From Pseudomonas linyingensis (GTDB taxonomy: Bacteria > Pseudomonadota > Gammaproteobacteria > Pseudomonadales > Pseudomonadaceae), in contig NZ_FNZE01000012.1 in the NCBI RefSeq assembly GCF_900109175.1, positions 62,001-126,000 of the forward strand: a DNA stretch of 64,000 bases, in the 5' to 3' direction. The first letter of the stretch is position 1; every line of letters starts with the position of its first letter. A model generated the notes under the pieces. The model saw only the letters and a program-made list of their open reading frames with translations. It was not told the DNA's origin and ran no database searches. A program made the translations under genes and the position numbers. Shown here piece after piece: positions 26,532 to 35,819 of the stretch.

Positions 26532-27209
26532 TCAGCGCTCGCGTTTCTTGCCGGCGAGTCGGTAGACCTTGTATTCGGCGCGTTTCGGCGCCTGTTCCGG
26601 CGCCTGTGGGTCGGCCTCGAGCACGCTTTCGACGTGCGCCAGGGCAATCTCGAAACCGTCCGCGTAGAGCGCGGCGACCTCGTCGTCCACGCCCAGGGCC
26701 TGCGCCAGGGTGGCGTCTTCCTCGGCGTCCTCGACGGTCAGCAGAAACACCGTGGCGGTGGCCGGCACGATCCGCCGCAGGTGGGCCACGTAGAGGGTGC
26801 GCACCTCCGCCGGCAGGGCGGTGAGCGCGGCGCGGTCGTACACCGTGTCGATCGGGCCGAGGTCCGCTGTGGTCAGCGCGAAGTAGTCGCCGCAGAGGAT
26901 GCGGATGTTGCCATGCTGCCACAGGGTCAGCTCGCCCTGCTGGCGCCTGACCGGCTGCAGGCGGTTCTCGCGGAAAAAGGCGCGCACCGCCAGCGGACTC
27001 AGCTCGACGCCGACGACCTCGTGGCCCTGCTCGGCCAGCCAGAGCATGTCCAGACTCTTGCCGCACAGGGGCACGAAGATACGGCTGTCGCGGGGCAGGC
27101 CGAGGGTCGGCCAGAATCCGGTCAGCAGGCGGTTCACCGTGCGCTGGTGGAAGTCGGTGCGCCGCTCGCGCCAGAGCTGCAGCCACAGCTGGTTGTCGCG
27201 CCCGCTCAT
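26532..27209 (-). CDS. tpm: Thiopurine S-methyltransferase (bacterial TPMT)
   Basis: The 225-residue protein is a SAM-dependent methyltransferase of the bacterial TPMT family, which methylates thiols and, in Pseudomonas, selenium and tellurium compounds. It shows LWRERRTDFHQRTVNRLL, RIFVPLCGKSLDMLWLAEQGHEVVGVE (the SAM loop, near residues 43-69), IRILCGDYFAL and DTVYDRAALTALP. Length is near the usual 215-220. The ATG at 27209 has no strong Shine-Dalgarno and overlaps the stop of a 37-codon ORF with a good one, so translation may be coupled. Confidence 0.88.
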   Translation of the reverse strand: MSGRDNQLWLQLWRERRTDFHQRTVNRLLTGFWPTLGLPRDSRIFVPLCGKSLDMLWLAEQGHEVVGVELSPLAVRAFFRENRLQPVRRQQGELTLWQHGNIRILCGDYFALTTADLGPIDTVYDRAALTALPAEVRTLYVAHLRRIVPATATVFLLTVEDAEEDATLAQALGVDDEVAALYADGFEIALAHVESVLEADPQAPEQAPKRAEYKVYRLAGKKRER

Positions 27210-27319
27210 GCGGACTGCAGCTGGGACCTTGCTGCCTCCGTAGGCTGGGTGGCGGGGCAATGGCGTGGCGGCGGCGTTGCGACAACGCAGGCCGGCGCTG
27301 GCGGGTGACGGACGGGCAT
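27206..27319 (-). CDS. Possible 37-residue leader ORF coupled to tpm
   Basis: A short frame starts at ATG 27319 with GAGGAAA five bases upstream and reads MPVRHPPAPACVVATPPPRH onward to a TGA that overlaps the tpm ATG (ATGA). The peptide is Pro/Ala-rich, without membrane character or known motif. The strong ribosome site and the exact overlap suggest a translated leader that couples to tpm. It may instead be chance in GC-rich DNA. The other 258 bases up to trhP (27320-27577) hold no gene I can support. Confidence 0.35.
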   Translation of the reverse strand: MPVRHPPAPACVVATPPPRHCPATQPTEAARSQLQSA

Positions 27320-27577
27320 GGCGCTTTCCTCGTGCGGGTGAAGCGTGGTGGATCAGGAAAAGGTTCCGATCGAATGAGCACCAAACTTCCCGAGAGGCGG
27401 GATGCGGATCGACAAGACACTCGCAGAGACGCCCCGGGATCGCCTTGGGGAGGTCATCGGGGGACAGTAGCACGGTCGAGCGCCGCCACCCGTCCAGCGT
27501 CCGCTGCGGGTGGCGCATTTCGTGGCAAAGCGCAGTAAAATCCCGCACTTTGTGTACGCCTTGCGAGTCGCTGCGCC

Positions 27578-28954
27578 ATGACCACCGCCTTCCGCCCCGA
27601 ACTGCTATCTCCCGCCGGCACGCTGAAAAGCATGCGCTACGCCTTCGCCTACGGCGCCGATGCGGTGTACGCCGGCCAGCCGCGCTACAGCCTGCGGGTG
27701 CGCAACAACGAGTTCGACCACGCCAACCTCAAGCTGGGCATCGACGAAGCCCATGCGCAGGGCAAGAAGTTCTACGTGGTGGTCAACATCGCCCCGCACA
27801 ACGCCAAGCTGAAGACCTTCATCAAGGACCTCGAGCCGGTGGTGGCGATGGGGCCGGATGCGTTGATCATGTCCGACCCGGGGCTGATCATGCTGGTGCG
27901 CGACCACTTCCCGCAGCAGGTCATCCACCTGTCGGTGCAGGCCAACGCGGTGAACTGGGCGTCGGTGGAGTTCTGGCGGCGCATCGGCGTCAGCCGCATC
28001 ATCCTCTCCCGCGAGCTGTCGCTGGAGGAGATCGGCGAGATCCGCGAGCAGGTGCCGGGCATCGAGCTGGAGGTGTTCGTCCACGGCGCGCTGTGCATGG
28101 CCTACTCCGGGCGCTGCCTGCTGTCCGGCTACCTCAACAAGCGCGATCCCAACCAGGGCACCTGCACCAACGCCTGCCGCTGGGAGTACAAGGTGCACGA
28201 GGGCAAGGAGGACGAGCTGGGTAACGTGGTCCACGTCCACGAGCCGATCCCGGTGATGCAGATCGACCCCAATGCAGCGGTGGAGCCGACCCTGGGTGCC
28301 GGCGCGCCCACCGATCAGGTGATGCTGCTCGAGGAGAGCAACCGTCCCGGCGAGTACATGGAGGCGTTCGAGGACGAGCACGGCACCTACATCATGAACT
28401 CCAAGGACCTGCGCGCGGTGCAGCACGTCGAGCGTCTGACCCAGATGGGCGTGCACTCGCTGAAGATCGAGGGGCGCACCAAGAGCCACTACTACGTGGC
28501 GCGCACCGCCCAGGTGTACCGCAAGGCGATCGACGACGCGGTGGCCGGCCGGCCGTTCGACATGTCGCTGATGGATACCCTCGAATCGCTGGCCCACCGC
28601 GGCTACACCGAGGGCTTCCTGCGCCGCCACGTGCACGACGAGTACCAGAACTACCAGCACGGCTACTCGCTGTCCGAGCGCCAGCAGTTCGTCGGCGAGT
28701 TCACCGGCGTGCGCAAGGACGGCCTCGCCGAGGTGGCGGTGAAGAACCGCTTCCAGGTCGGCGACCTGCTCGAGCTGATGACCCCGCAGGGCAACCTGAA
28801 TTTCCGCCTCGAGCACATGCTCAACAAGAAGGCCGAGGCCAGCCAGGTGGCGCCGGGCGACGGCCACGTCGTCTACCTGCCGGTACCGGAAGAGGTCGAC
28901 CTCAACCTGGCGCTGCTGATGCGCCACCTCGACGGCAGCAGCACCCGCGGTTGA
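27578..28954 (+). CDS. trhP: Prephenate-dependent tRNA uridine(34) hydroxylase TrhP (U32 peptidase family, YegQ)
   Basis: The 458-residue protein belongs to the U32 family. The signature EVFVHGALCMAYSGRCLLSG lies near residues 167-186. Other family stretches are ELLSPAGTLKSMRYAFAYGADAVYAG at the N-terminus, CTNACRWEY with likely Fe-S-associated cysteines, and IMNSKDLRAVQHVERL. TrhP (formerly YegQ) makes 5-hydroxyuridine at the wobble position of tRNA using prephenate. From memory the homologue PA5440 follows the zwf copy directly in P. aeruginosa, so about 22 kb sits between the two here. Confidence 0.92.
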   Translation: MTTAFRPELLSPAGTLKSMRYAFAYGADAVYAGQPRYSLRVRNNEFDHANLKLGIDEAHAQGKKFYVVVNIAPHNAKLKTFIKDLEPVVAMGPDALIMSDPGLIMLVRDHFPQQVIHLSVQANAVNWASVEFWRRIGVSRIILSRELSLEEIGEIREQVPGIELEVFVHGALCMAYSGRCLLSGYLNKRDPNQGTCTNACRWEYKVHEGKEDELGNVVHVHEPIPVMQIDPNAAVEPTLGAGAPTDQVMLLEESNRPGEYMEAFEDEHGTYIMNSKDLRAVQHVERLTQMGVHSLKIEGRTKSHYYVARTAQVYRKAIDDAVAGRPFDMSLMDTLESLAHRGYTEGFLRRHVHDEYQNYQHGYSLSERQQFVGEFTGVRKDGLAEVAVKNRFQVGDLLELMTPQGNLNFRLEHMLNKKAEASQVAPGDGHVVYLPVPEEVDLNLALLMRHLDGSSTRG

Positions 28955-29096
28955 GTGGTGCGCGGCGCCCCGTCGCCCTTGTAGTGGGCGAGGCGCGCCC
29001 TCGCGGCGAAGCGGGCCGCAGGCCCGCCAACGGATCAAGGGCATCGCCCCGAGGTCGGGCCTCCCACAAGGATGAATGGGGCGGCCGTAGCCGCTC

Positions 29097-31238
29097 TCAG
29101 GCCGCCTGGGCGCGCAGCAGTTCGGTCATCTCCCGGGCTTCCACCGGCCGGCTGATCAGGTAGCCCTGAATCTCGTCGCAATGGTGGGCGCGCAGGAATT
29201 CCAGCTGCGCCGGCTCCTCGACGCCCTCGGCGACCACCTCCAGACCCAGGCTGTGGGCCATGACGATGATCGCCCGGGTGATCGCCGCATCGCCGCCTTG
29301 GCCGCTGCCATCCAGCTCGCGGATGAAGGCCCGGTCGATCTTCACCACGTCCACCGGCAGGTGCTTGAGGTAGCCGAGCGAGGAGTAGCCGGTACCGAAA
29401 TCGTCGATCGCCAGGCGCACGCCCAGCACGCGCAGCTCGCGGAACACGCCGACCAGCGCCTCGACGTTGTCCGACAGCAGGCTCTCGGTCAGCTCCAGCT
29501 CCAGCAGCGATCCCGGCAGGCCGGTTTCCGCCAGCACCGCGGCGACCTGGGCGACGAAGTCCGCCTGGCGCAGCTGGTGCATGGAGATGTTCACCGACAC
29601 GCGCAGCTCGGCCAGCCCGGCCAGCTGCCAGCTGCGTGCCTGCTGGCAGGCCTCGCGCAGCACGAACGCGCCGATGGCGGTGATCTGCCCGGTTTCCTCG
29701 GCCAGCTCGATGAAGCTGGACGGCGCCACCAGGCCGAACTCCGGATGGCGCCAGCGCACCAGCGCCTCGGCGCTGAGCAGTCGATCCGCGCCGAGGGTCA
29801 GCTTGGGCTGGTAGAACACCTCCAGCTGGCCCTTGTCCAGCGCCTTGTCCAGCTGCGCCTCGAGCAGCAGGCGCTCGTGGCTGCTGCTCTGCAGGCTGTC
29901 GCGGTAGAGCTGCGCGGTGTTGCCGCCGAGCTGCTTGGCGTGGCGCATGGCCATGCTCGCCTGGCTGAGCAGAGCGGCCGGATCGCCGGCGCTGGACAGC
30001 AGGCTGATGCCCAGCGAGGCACTGACCACCAGTTCGTGGCCGCCGGCCTGCAGGCTCTGGCGCAGTTCGGCGAGCAGCCGGCGCGCCATGGGCTCGAGCT
30101 CCTCGGCCGCCAGCTGGCCGTCGAGTAGGATGGCGAACTCGTCCACGGCCAGCCGCGCGATGATGTCGGCGCGGCCCACGCTGCGGGTCAGGCGGCGGGC
30201 GATCTCGCAGAGGATGTCGTCGGCCACCTGCAGGCCGAGGCTCTCGTTGAGCAGCTTGAAGCGGTCGAGGTCGAGGTGCAGCAGGACCAGTTCGTGCCCC
30301 TTCGGCCGCACGCGGCGCGCGGCTTCCTTGACCCGCTCCAGCAGCAGGCTGCGATTGGCCAACCCGGTCAGGGTGTCGTGGTTGGCCAGGAAACGCCGCT
30401 GCGCTTCCTCCTCGCGGCGCGCCTGCTCGCTGGCGCTCAGCGCCTGGGTGCGCTCGCTGACCCGCTGCTCGAGGGCGCGCTGGGCGGCGCGCAGTTCCTC
30501 CTCGACCTGCTGGCGCTGGCGCACTTCGCTGGCCAGCTCGCGGTTCAGCTGGTCGCTGGCGCGGCGGGCGTGCTCCTCGAAGGTCATCAGCGACTGGTTC
30601 TGGAAGCGCTGCAGCAGGTTGCGCAGGGACGCGCGGTTGATCTGCCAGGCGCTGACCAGCAGCGCCGCCAGCAGGATCAGGCCGAACACCCCCCAGCCCT
30701 GCAGCTGGGCGTCGGCGCGACCGAGCAGGTACAGACTGGAGGGCAGCAGGCCGGGCACGGCGAAGGCCAGGAAGGCGCGCAGGCTGGCGGCATAGGCGAC
30801 GCTGGAGGTAATGATCGCCGCCACCAGGATGCCGTAGATCAGCGCCTGCTGCAGCGGCGCGGCCAGCGGGATGAGCAGCACGCCGACCAGTGCCAGGGTG
30901 ATGCCCGAGGCGGCGGCGCCGAACAGGAAGGTCTGTCGCCAGGCCGGGGCGGCCTGCAACTCGGCCGGCGCCTGTTGGAAGGCACGGGTCTGCCACAGGC
31001 GCAGGCCGCCGAGCAGGCTCAGCCAGGCCAGCAGGCCGCCGAGCAGGAGCGGGCTGTGCTGACCCCAGAGCAGGGTGACGCAACTCAGGCCGCCGAGCAG
31101 CATCAGCAGGGTGGGCAGGCGCGAGCCGCGGTACAGCTGGCGGGTCAGCGCCGCGTCGATCTGCGCGGCATAGTGCTGACGTACGTCCTCCGGCGCGATC
31201 ACCGGCGGGGCGACATCAGACGAAAAGAGAAAGGTCAT
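29097..31238 (-). CDS. Membrane-anchored GGDEF/EAL protein, probable c-di-GMP phosphodiesterase
   Basis: The 713-residue protein has an N-terminal membrane region (about six helices, residues 40-210), a coiled coil (QRQQVEEELRAAQRALEQRVSE), a GGDEF domain (about 285-440) and an EAL domain (about 465-705). The GGDEF signature is degenerate: RLAVDEFAIL replaces R-x-GGDEF, so cyclase activity is unlikely. The EAL domain keeps SAEALVRWRHPE, ELTES, DDFGTGYSSL, KIDRAFI and VVAEGVE, so hydrolysis of c-di-GMP is likely, perhaps tuned by GTP binding to the dead GGDEF. The homologue PA5442 lies in the same position relative to uvrD in P. aeruginosa (from memory). Confidence 0.92.
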   Translation of the reverse strand: MTFLFSSDVAPPVIAPEDVRQHYAAQIDAALTRQLYRGSRLPTLLMLLGGLSCVTLLWGQHSPLLLGGLLAWLSLLGGLRLWQTRAFQQAPAELQAAPAWRQTFLFGAAASGITLALVGVLLIPLAAPLQQALIYGILVAAIITSSVAYAASLRAFLAFAVPGLLPSSLYLLGRADAQLQGWGVFGLILLAALLVSAWQINRASLRNLLQRFQNQSLMTFEEHARRASDQLNRELASEVRQRQQVEEELRAAQRALEQRVSERTQALSASEQARREEEAQRRFLANHDTLTGLANRSLLLERVKEAARRVRPKGHELVLLHLDLDRFKLLNESLGLQVADDILCEIARRLTRSVGRADIIARLAVDEFAILLDGQLAAEELEPMARRLLAELRQSLQAGGHELVVSASLGISLLSSAGDPAALLSQASMAMRHAKQLGGNTAQLYRDSLQSSSHERLLLEAQLDKALDKGQLEVFYQPKLTLGADRLLSAEALVRWRHPEFGLVAPSSFIELAEETGQITAIGAFVLREACQQARSWQLAGLAELRVSVNISMHQLRQADFVAQVAAVLAETGLPGSLLELELTESLLSDNVEALVGVFRELRVLGVRLAIDDFGTGYSSLGYLKHLPVDVVKIDRAFIRELDGSGQGGDAAITRAIIVMAHSLGLEVVAEGVEEPAQLEFLRAHHCDEIQGYLISRPVEAREMTELLRAQAA

Positions 31239-31368
31239 GAGTGCTGCTTGTCTTGTTGTTTTTGTATTGTCGTCCTGGACATGGCGCGGCTCACTCCCTG
31301 TGGCGAGTGGCCGGCACTTCCGGCCAGCGCAGAGTTTGCCCCGTCTTCGCGCCGACCGCTAGAATGCC

Positions 31369-33549
31369 ATGATGCGCGAAGACCTATCCTTTCTGCTTAG
31401 TACTCTCAACGATGCCCAACGCCAGGCCGTCGCCGCTCCACTCGGCCGCCAGCTGGTGCTGGCCGGTGCCGGCTCGGGCAAGACCCGCGTGCTGGTGCAT
31501 CGCATCGCCTGGCTGATCGAGGTGGAGAATGCGCCGGCGCATTCGATCCTCTCGGTCACCTTCACCAACAAGGCCGCCGCCGAGATGCGTGCGCGCATCG
31601 AGCAGCTGCTCGGCATCAGCCCGGCCGGCATGTGGGTGGGCACCTTCCACGGCCTGGCCCACCGCCTGCTGCGCGCCCACTGGCAGGAGGCGGGCCTGGC
31701 GGAGAACTTCCAGATCCTCGACTCCGACGACCAGCAGCGCCTGGTCAAGCGGGTGATCCGCGAGCTGGGCCTCGACGACAACAAGTGGCCGGCGCGCCAG
31801 GCACAGTGGTTCATCAACGGCCAGAAGGACGAGGGCATCCGCCCGCAGCACATCCAGCCGGCCGGCGACCACTACCTGACCACCATGCTGCAGATCTACA
31901 GCGCCTACGAGGCCGCCTGCCGGCGCGCCGGGGCGATCGACTTCGCCGAGCTGCTGCTGCGCGCGCTGGACCTGTGGCGCGACCAGCCCGGCCTGCTCGA
32001 GCACTACCAGCGGCGCTTCCGGCATATTCTGGTCGACGAGTTCCAGGACACCAACGCCGTGCAGTACGCCTGGCTGCGCCTGCTCGGCCAGGGTGGATCG
32101 AGCCTGATGGTGGTCGGCGACGACGACCAGTCGATCTACGGCTGGCGCGGCGCGCGGATCGAGAACATCCAGCAGTTCGGCCGCGACTTCGCCGACGCCG
32201 AAACCATCCGCCTGGAGCAGAACTACCGCTCCACCGCGCGCATCCTCAAGGCCGCCAACGCGCTGATCGCCAACAACCAGGGCCGCCTGGGCAAGGAACT
32301 GTGGACCGAGGGCCACGAGGGCGATCCGCTGGCGCTGTACGCCGCGTTCAACGAGTACGACGAGGCGCGCTACGTGGTCGAGAGCATCGTCGACGCGGTG
32401 CGCAAGGACGGCCTCAAGCGCAGCGAGATCGCCATCCTCTACCGCTCCAACGCCCAGTCGCGGGTGCTCGAGGAGTCCTTGCTGCGCGAGAAGGTGCCCT
32501 ACCGCATCTACGGCGGCCAGCGCTTCTTCGAGCGCGCCGAGATCAAGAACGCCATGGCCTACCTGCGCCTGGTGCGCGAGCGCGAGGACGACGCGGCGCT
32601 GGAGCGGGTGCTCAACCTGCCGCCGCGCGGCATCGGCGAGAAGACCGTGGAGACCCTGCGCGAGATCGCCCGCAGTGAGAACCTGTCGTTGTGGCGCGCG
32701 CTGCACCAGGCGGTTGGCAACAAGCTGGTGCCCGGCCGCGCCGCCGGCGCGCTGAACGCCTTCGTCGAGCTGATCGACACCCTCGCCCTGCGCGTCGAGG
32801 AGATGCCGCTGCACCTGCAGACCCAGACGGTGATCGAGCAGTCCGGGCTGATTCCCTTCCACCTCGCCGAAAAGGGCGAGAAGGGCCAGACCCGCATCGA
32901 CAACCTCGAGGAACTGGTCAGCGCCGCGCGCGCGTTCGAGACCACCGAGGAGGAGCTGTCGCCGCTGGCCGCGTTCATCGACCACGCCGCGCTGGAAGCC
33001 GGCGACACCCAGGCCGACGTCGACGAGGACAGCGTGCAGCTGATGACCCTGCACAGCGCCAAGGGCCTGGAGTTCCCGCTGGTGTTCCTGGTCGGCATGG
33101 AGGAAGGCCTGTTCCCCCACAAGATGAGCATGGAGGAGCCCGGCCGCCTCGAGGAGGAGCGCCGTCTCGCCTACGTCGGCCTGACCCGCGCCATGCAGCG
33201 CCTGGTGCTGACCTACGCCGAGACGCGCCGCCTGTACGGCAGCGAGACCTACAACAAGGTGTCGCGCTTCGTCCGCGAGATTCCGCCGGGACTGATCCAC
33301 GAGGTGCGCCTGGCCAACGCGGTCAGCCGGCCGTATACCGGCAACCGCAGCGTGGCCAGCCCGTTCGCCGGCGCCAGCGTGCCGGAAACCGCCTTCGCCC
33401 TCGGCCAGCAGGTGCGCCACAGCCTGTTCGGCGAAGGGGTGATCCTCAACTATGAAGGCTCCGGCGCCCAGGCGCGGGTGCAGGTGAACTTCGCCAGCGA
33501 AGGCACCAAGTGGCTGATGCTGTCCTACGCCAAGCTGGAAGCGCTGTAG
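31369..33549 (+). CDS. uvrD: DNA helicase II
   Basis: UvrD is the 3'-5' SF1 helicase of nucleotide excision and mismatch repair. The 726-residue protein has all SF1 motifs: LNDAQRQAV (Q motif), LAGAGSGKTRVL (Walker A, near residue 30), VTFTNKAAAEMRARI (Ia), VDEFQDTN (II), VGDDDQSIYGWRGA (III), EQNYRSTARIL (IV), LMTLHSAKGLEFPLVFLVG (V) and YVGLTRAMQRLVLTYA (VI). The C-terminal tail has the RNA-polymerase-binding Tudor-like segment (GVILNYEGSG ... AKLEAL). The start is ATG 31369 or the adjacent ATG 31372. Confidence 0.98.
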   Translation: MMREDLSFLLSTLNDAQRQAVAAPLGRQLVLAGAGSGKTRVLVHRIAWLIEVENAPAHSILSVTFTNKAAAEMRARIEQLLGISPAGMWVGTFHGLAHRLLRAHWQEAGLAENFQILDSDDQQRLVKRVIRELGLDDNKWPARQAQWFINGQKDEGIRPQHIQPAGDHYLTTMLQIYSAYEAACRRAGAIDFAELLLRALDLWRDQPGLLEHYQRRFRHILVDEFQDTNAVQYAWLRLLGQGGSSLMVVGDDDQSIYGWRGARIENIQQFGRDFADAETIRLEQNYRSTARILKAANALIANNQGRLGKELWTEGHEGDPLALYAAFNEYDEARYVVESIVDAVRKDGLKRSEIAILYRSNAQSRVLEESLLREKVPYRIYGGQRFFERAEIKNAMAYLRLVREREDDAALERVLNLPPRGIGEKTVETLREIARSENLSLWRALHQAVGNKLVPGRAAGALNAFVELIDTLALRVEEMPLHLQTQTVIEQSGLIPFHLAEKGEKGQTRIDNLEELVSAARAFETTEEELSPLAAFIDHAALEAGDTQADVDEDSVQLMTLHSAKGLEFPLVFLVGMEEGLFPHKMSMEEPGRLEEERRLAYVGLTRAMQRLVLTYAETRRLYGSETYNKVSRFVREIPPGLIHEVRLANAVSRPYTGNRSVASPFAGASVPETAFALGQQVRHSLFGEGVILNYEGSGAQARVQVNFASEGTKWLMLSYAKLEAL

Positions 33550-33633
33550 CCGGCGCTGTCGCTGGCTGCGCGTTCCAAACGACACAACAAAAAACGGCCG
33601 ATTGCGGCCCCATCGAGCAATGGAGAACACCCG

Positions 33634-34737
33634 ATGAATCGTCGCCAACTGTTCGGCGCTGCCGCAGCGCTGCTGGCTGCCATGGGCCTGACCGGCTGCA
33701 AGGAAGAAGCTGCCACAGCACAGAGCACCACCCAGCCGGCCGCTGCGCCGGCGCAGACCTTCACCTGGAAGATGGTCACCTCCTGGCCGAAGAACTACCC
33801 GGGCCTGGGCACCGGCGCCGAGGGCTTCGCCCAGCGGGTCAACGCCATGAGCGGCGGCCGCCTGACCATCAAGGTGTACGCCGGCGGCGAGCTGGTGCCG
33901 CCGCTGGAGGCGTTCGACGCCGTGTCCCAGGGCACCGCCGAGCTGGCCCACACCACCCCCTACTACTGGAAGGGCAAGACCGCCGCGGCGCAGTTCTTCA
34001 CCGCCGTACCGTTCGGCCTGTCGACCATGGAAATGCACGCCTGGCTGACCCACGGCGGCGGCATGGCCCTGTGGCAGGAAGCCTACGCGCCGTTCGGCAT
34101 CAAGCCGCTGGCCGCGGGCAACTCCGGCATGCAGATGGGCGGCTGGTTCAACAAGGAGATCAACAGCCTGGAAGACCTCAAGGGCCTGAAGATCCGCACC
34201 CCGGGCCTCGGCGCCGAGGTCTACAACCGTCTGGGCGCGACCACCGTCAACCTGCCCGGCGGCGAGGTGTTCACCGCCATGCAGACCGGCGTCATCGACG
34301 CCACCGACTGGGTCAGCCCATACAACGACCTGGCCTTCGGCATCCACAAGGCGGCCAAGTACTACTACGCCCCAGGCTGGCAGGAGCCGCAGGCGGTCAT
34401 CGAACTGCTGATCAACCAGAAGGCCTGGGACAGCCTGCCGGCCGACCTCAAGGCGATCGTCGAGGAAGCCTCGCGCGGCTCCGTGCAGGTCATGCTCGAG
34501 GAGTACTCCTGGAACAACGCCAAGGCGCTGGCCGAGCTGAAGAAGCAGGGCGTGGTGATCAAGCGCTTCCCCGACGAAGTGCTGGCCGCCATGCGCCACG
34601 AGTCCGAGCAGGTGCTCGACCAGCTGGCTGCCCAGAGCGACCTGAACGGCCGCATCTGGTCGTCGATGAAGGCCTACCGCGAGCAGGCCGTCGAGATGAG
34701 CAAAATCTCCGAGAAAGAGCTGCACAACTGGCGCTGA
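33634..34737 (+). CDS. TRAP transporter solute-binding lipoprotein (DctP/TakP-like)
   Basis: The 367-residue protein is the periplasmic receptor of a TRAP transporter. The N-terminus MNRRQLFGAAAALLAAMGLTGCKEE combines a twin-arginine signal with a lipobox (Cys near residue 22). The mature part has WKMVTSWPKNYPGLGTGAE, LKGLKIRTPGLGAEVYNRLG (with the Arg that normally salt-bridges a carboxylate ligand), ATDWVSPYNDLAFG and YYYAPGWQEP, as in the TakP group that binds 2-oxoacids. No DctQ or DctM membrane subunit lies beside it, so the permease must be encoded elsewhere. GGAG precedes the ATG. Confidence 0.88.
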   Translation: MNRRQLFGAAAALLAAMGLTGCKEEAATAQSTTQPAAAPAQTFTWKMVTSWPKNYPGLGTGAEGFAQRVNAMSGGRLTIKVYAGGELVPPLEAFDAVSQGTAELAHTTPYYWKGKTAAAQFFTAVPFGLSTMEMHAWLTHGGGMALWQEAYAPFGIKPLAAGNSGMQMGGWFNKEINSLEDLKGLKIRTPGLGAEVYNRLGATTVNLPGGEVFTAMQTGVIDATDWVSPYNDLAFGIHKAAKYYYAPGWQEPQAVIELLINQKAWDSLPADLKAIVEEASRGSVQVMLEEYSWNNAKALAELKKQGVVIKRFPDEVLAAMRHESEQVLDQLAAQSDLNGRIWSSMKAYREQAVEMSKISEKELHNWR

Positions 34738-34909
34738 GACCCGCCCGGCGGCGCAATCGTCCGTCCTGAGGTTGCCGTACGTCGGCGCCTGCCGCAGGGC
34801 GGGCCCGACATGCGGGCGTGCAACAGCCCGAAACAATCTGCAACTGGCCGCCTGCCCGCCGCTGGGCAAAGATGGTCCGCGTGAATTTCACAACCGAGAG
34901 CCCTCTCAC

Positions 34910-35791
34910 ATGCAACGATTTCTCAGCCTGGCCATGGCCCTGTGCCTCAGCCTGACTCTCAGCATTGATGCCTTCGCCGCCAAGCGCTTCGGCGGCGGCA
35001 AGTCGTTCGGCTCCGCGCCGACGCACCAGACCCAGCAGCGCCAGACCACCCAGGCGGCGCCGACGGCCACCGCCCCGACCGCCGGTGCCGCAGCCCGTCC
35101 GGCCAGCGGTGCTTCGCGCTGGCTCGGCCCGCTGGCCGGCATCGCCGCCGGCGGCCTGCTCGCCTCGATGTTCATGGGTGACGGCTTCGAGGGTTTCCAG
35201 TTTCTCGACTTCCTGATTCTCGGCCTGATCGCCTTCCTGGCCTTCCGTTTCTTCGCCTCGCGGCGCAAGGCCCAGGGCGCTACTCCGGCCTACGCCGGCA
35301 TGGGCAACGCCCAGGCCTACCAGGCCCCGGCCCAGCCGCAGGTCGCTGCGGCGGCCAGTCCGGCCGCCAACACCGTGTTCGGTGGCGGCGCCGCGCAGCC
35401 GGCGCGCACCTTCAACGCCCCGGCCTGGTTCGACGAGCAGCGCTTCGTCGGCGTGGCCCGCGAGCACTTCCTCAACCTGCAGCAGCACTGGGACGCCGCG
35501 GAGATGGACAAGATCGCCGAGTTCGTCACCCCGCAGATGCTCGAGTTCCTCAAGCAGGAGCGCGCCAGCCTGGGCGACGGCTTCCAGTCCACCTACGTCG
35601 ACCAGTTGCAGGTCAACCTGGACGGCATCGAGCAGCAGGGCGGCAAGACCATCGCCACCCTGACCTTCGACGGCGTGGCCAAGACCTCGCGTTTCGACCA
35701 GGGCGAAGCCTTCAGCGAAAGCTGGCGCATGGAGCGTGCCGACGGCGACAACCAGCCCTGGCTGGTCGCCGGTATCCGCCAGAACGGCTGA
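34910..35791 (+). CDS. Tim44-like domain protein
   Basis: The 293-residue protein has a signal peptide (ending DAFAAKR, near residue 23), a low-complexity Gln/Thr/Ala-rich linker, two hydrophobic segments (about 80-92 and 97-112) and a C-terminal Tim44-like domain beginning FNAPAWFDEQRFVGVAREHFLNLQQHWD, near residue 165, and ending SFSESW-type strands. Bacterial Tim44-like proteins of this layout are inner-membrane proteins of unknown role. It stands alone, 172 bases after the TRAP receptor, and has a strong hairpin behind it. Confidence 0.88.
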   Translation: MQRFLSLAMALCLSLTLSIDAFAAKRFGGGKSFGSAPTHQTQQRQTTQAAPTATAPTAGAAARPASGASRWLGPLAGIAAGGLLASMFMGDGFEGFQFLDFLILGLIAFLAFRFFASRRKAQGATPAYAGMGNAQAYQAPAQPQVAAAASPAANTVFGGGAAQPARTFNAPAWFDEQRFVGVAREHFLNLQQHWDAAEMDKIAEFVTPQMLEFLKQERASLGDGFQSTYVDQLQVNLDGIEQQGGKTIATLTFDGVAKTSRFDQGEAFSESWRMERADGDNQPWLVAGIRQNG

Positions 35792-35819
35792 TTGCGCAGC
35801 GCACGACCCACAAGAACGA

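Noticed and set aside
31384..34869. 1161-codon minus-strand frame opposite uvrD and the TRAP receptor
   Set aside because: Antisense shadow with repetitive His/Leu/Gln/Val composition and no domain; the plus-strand genes have complete motifs.
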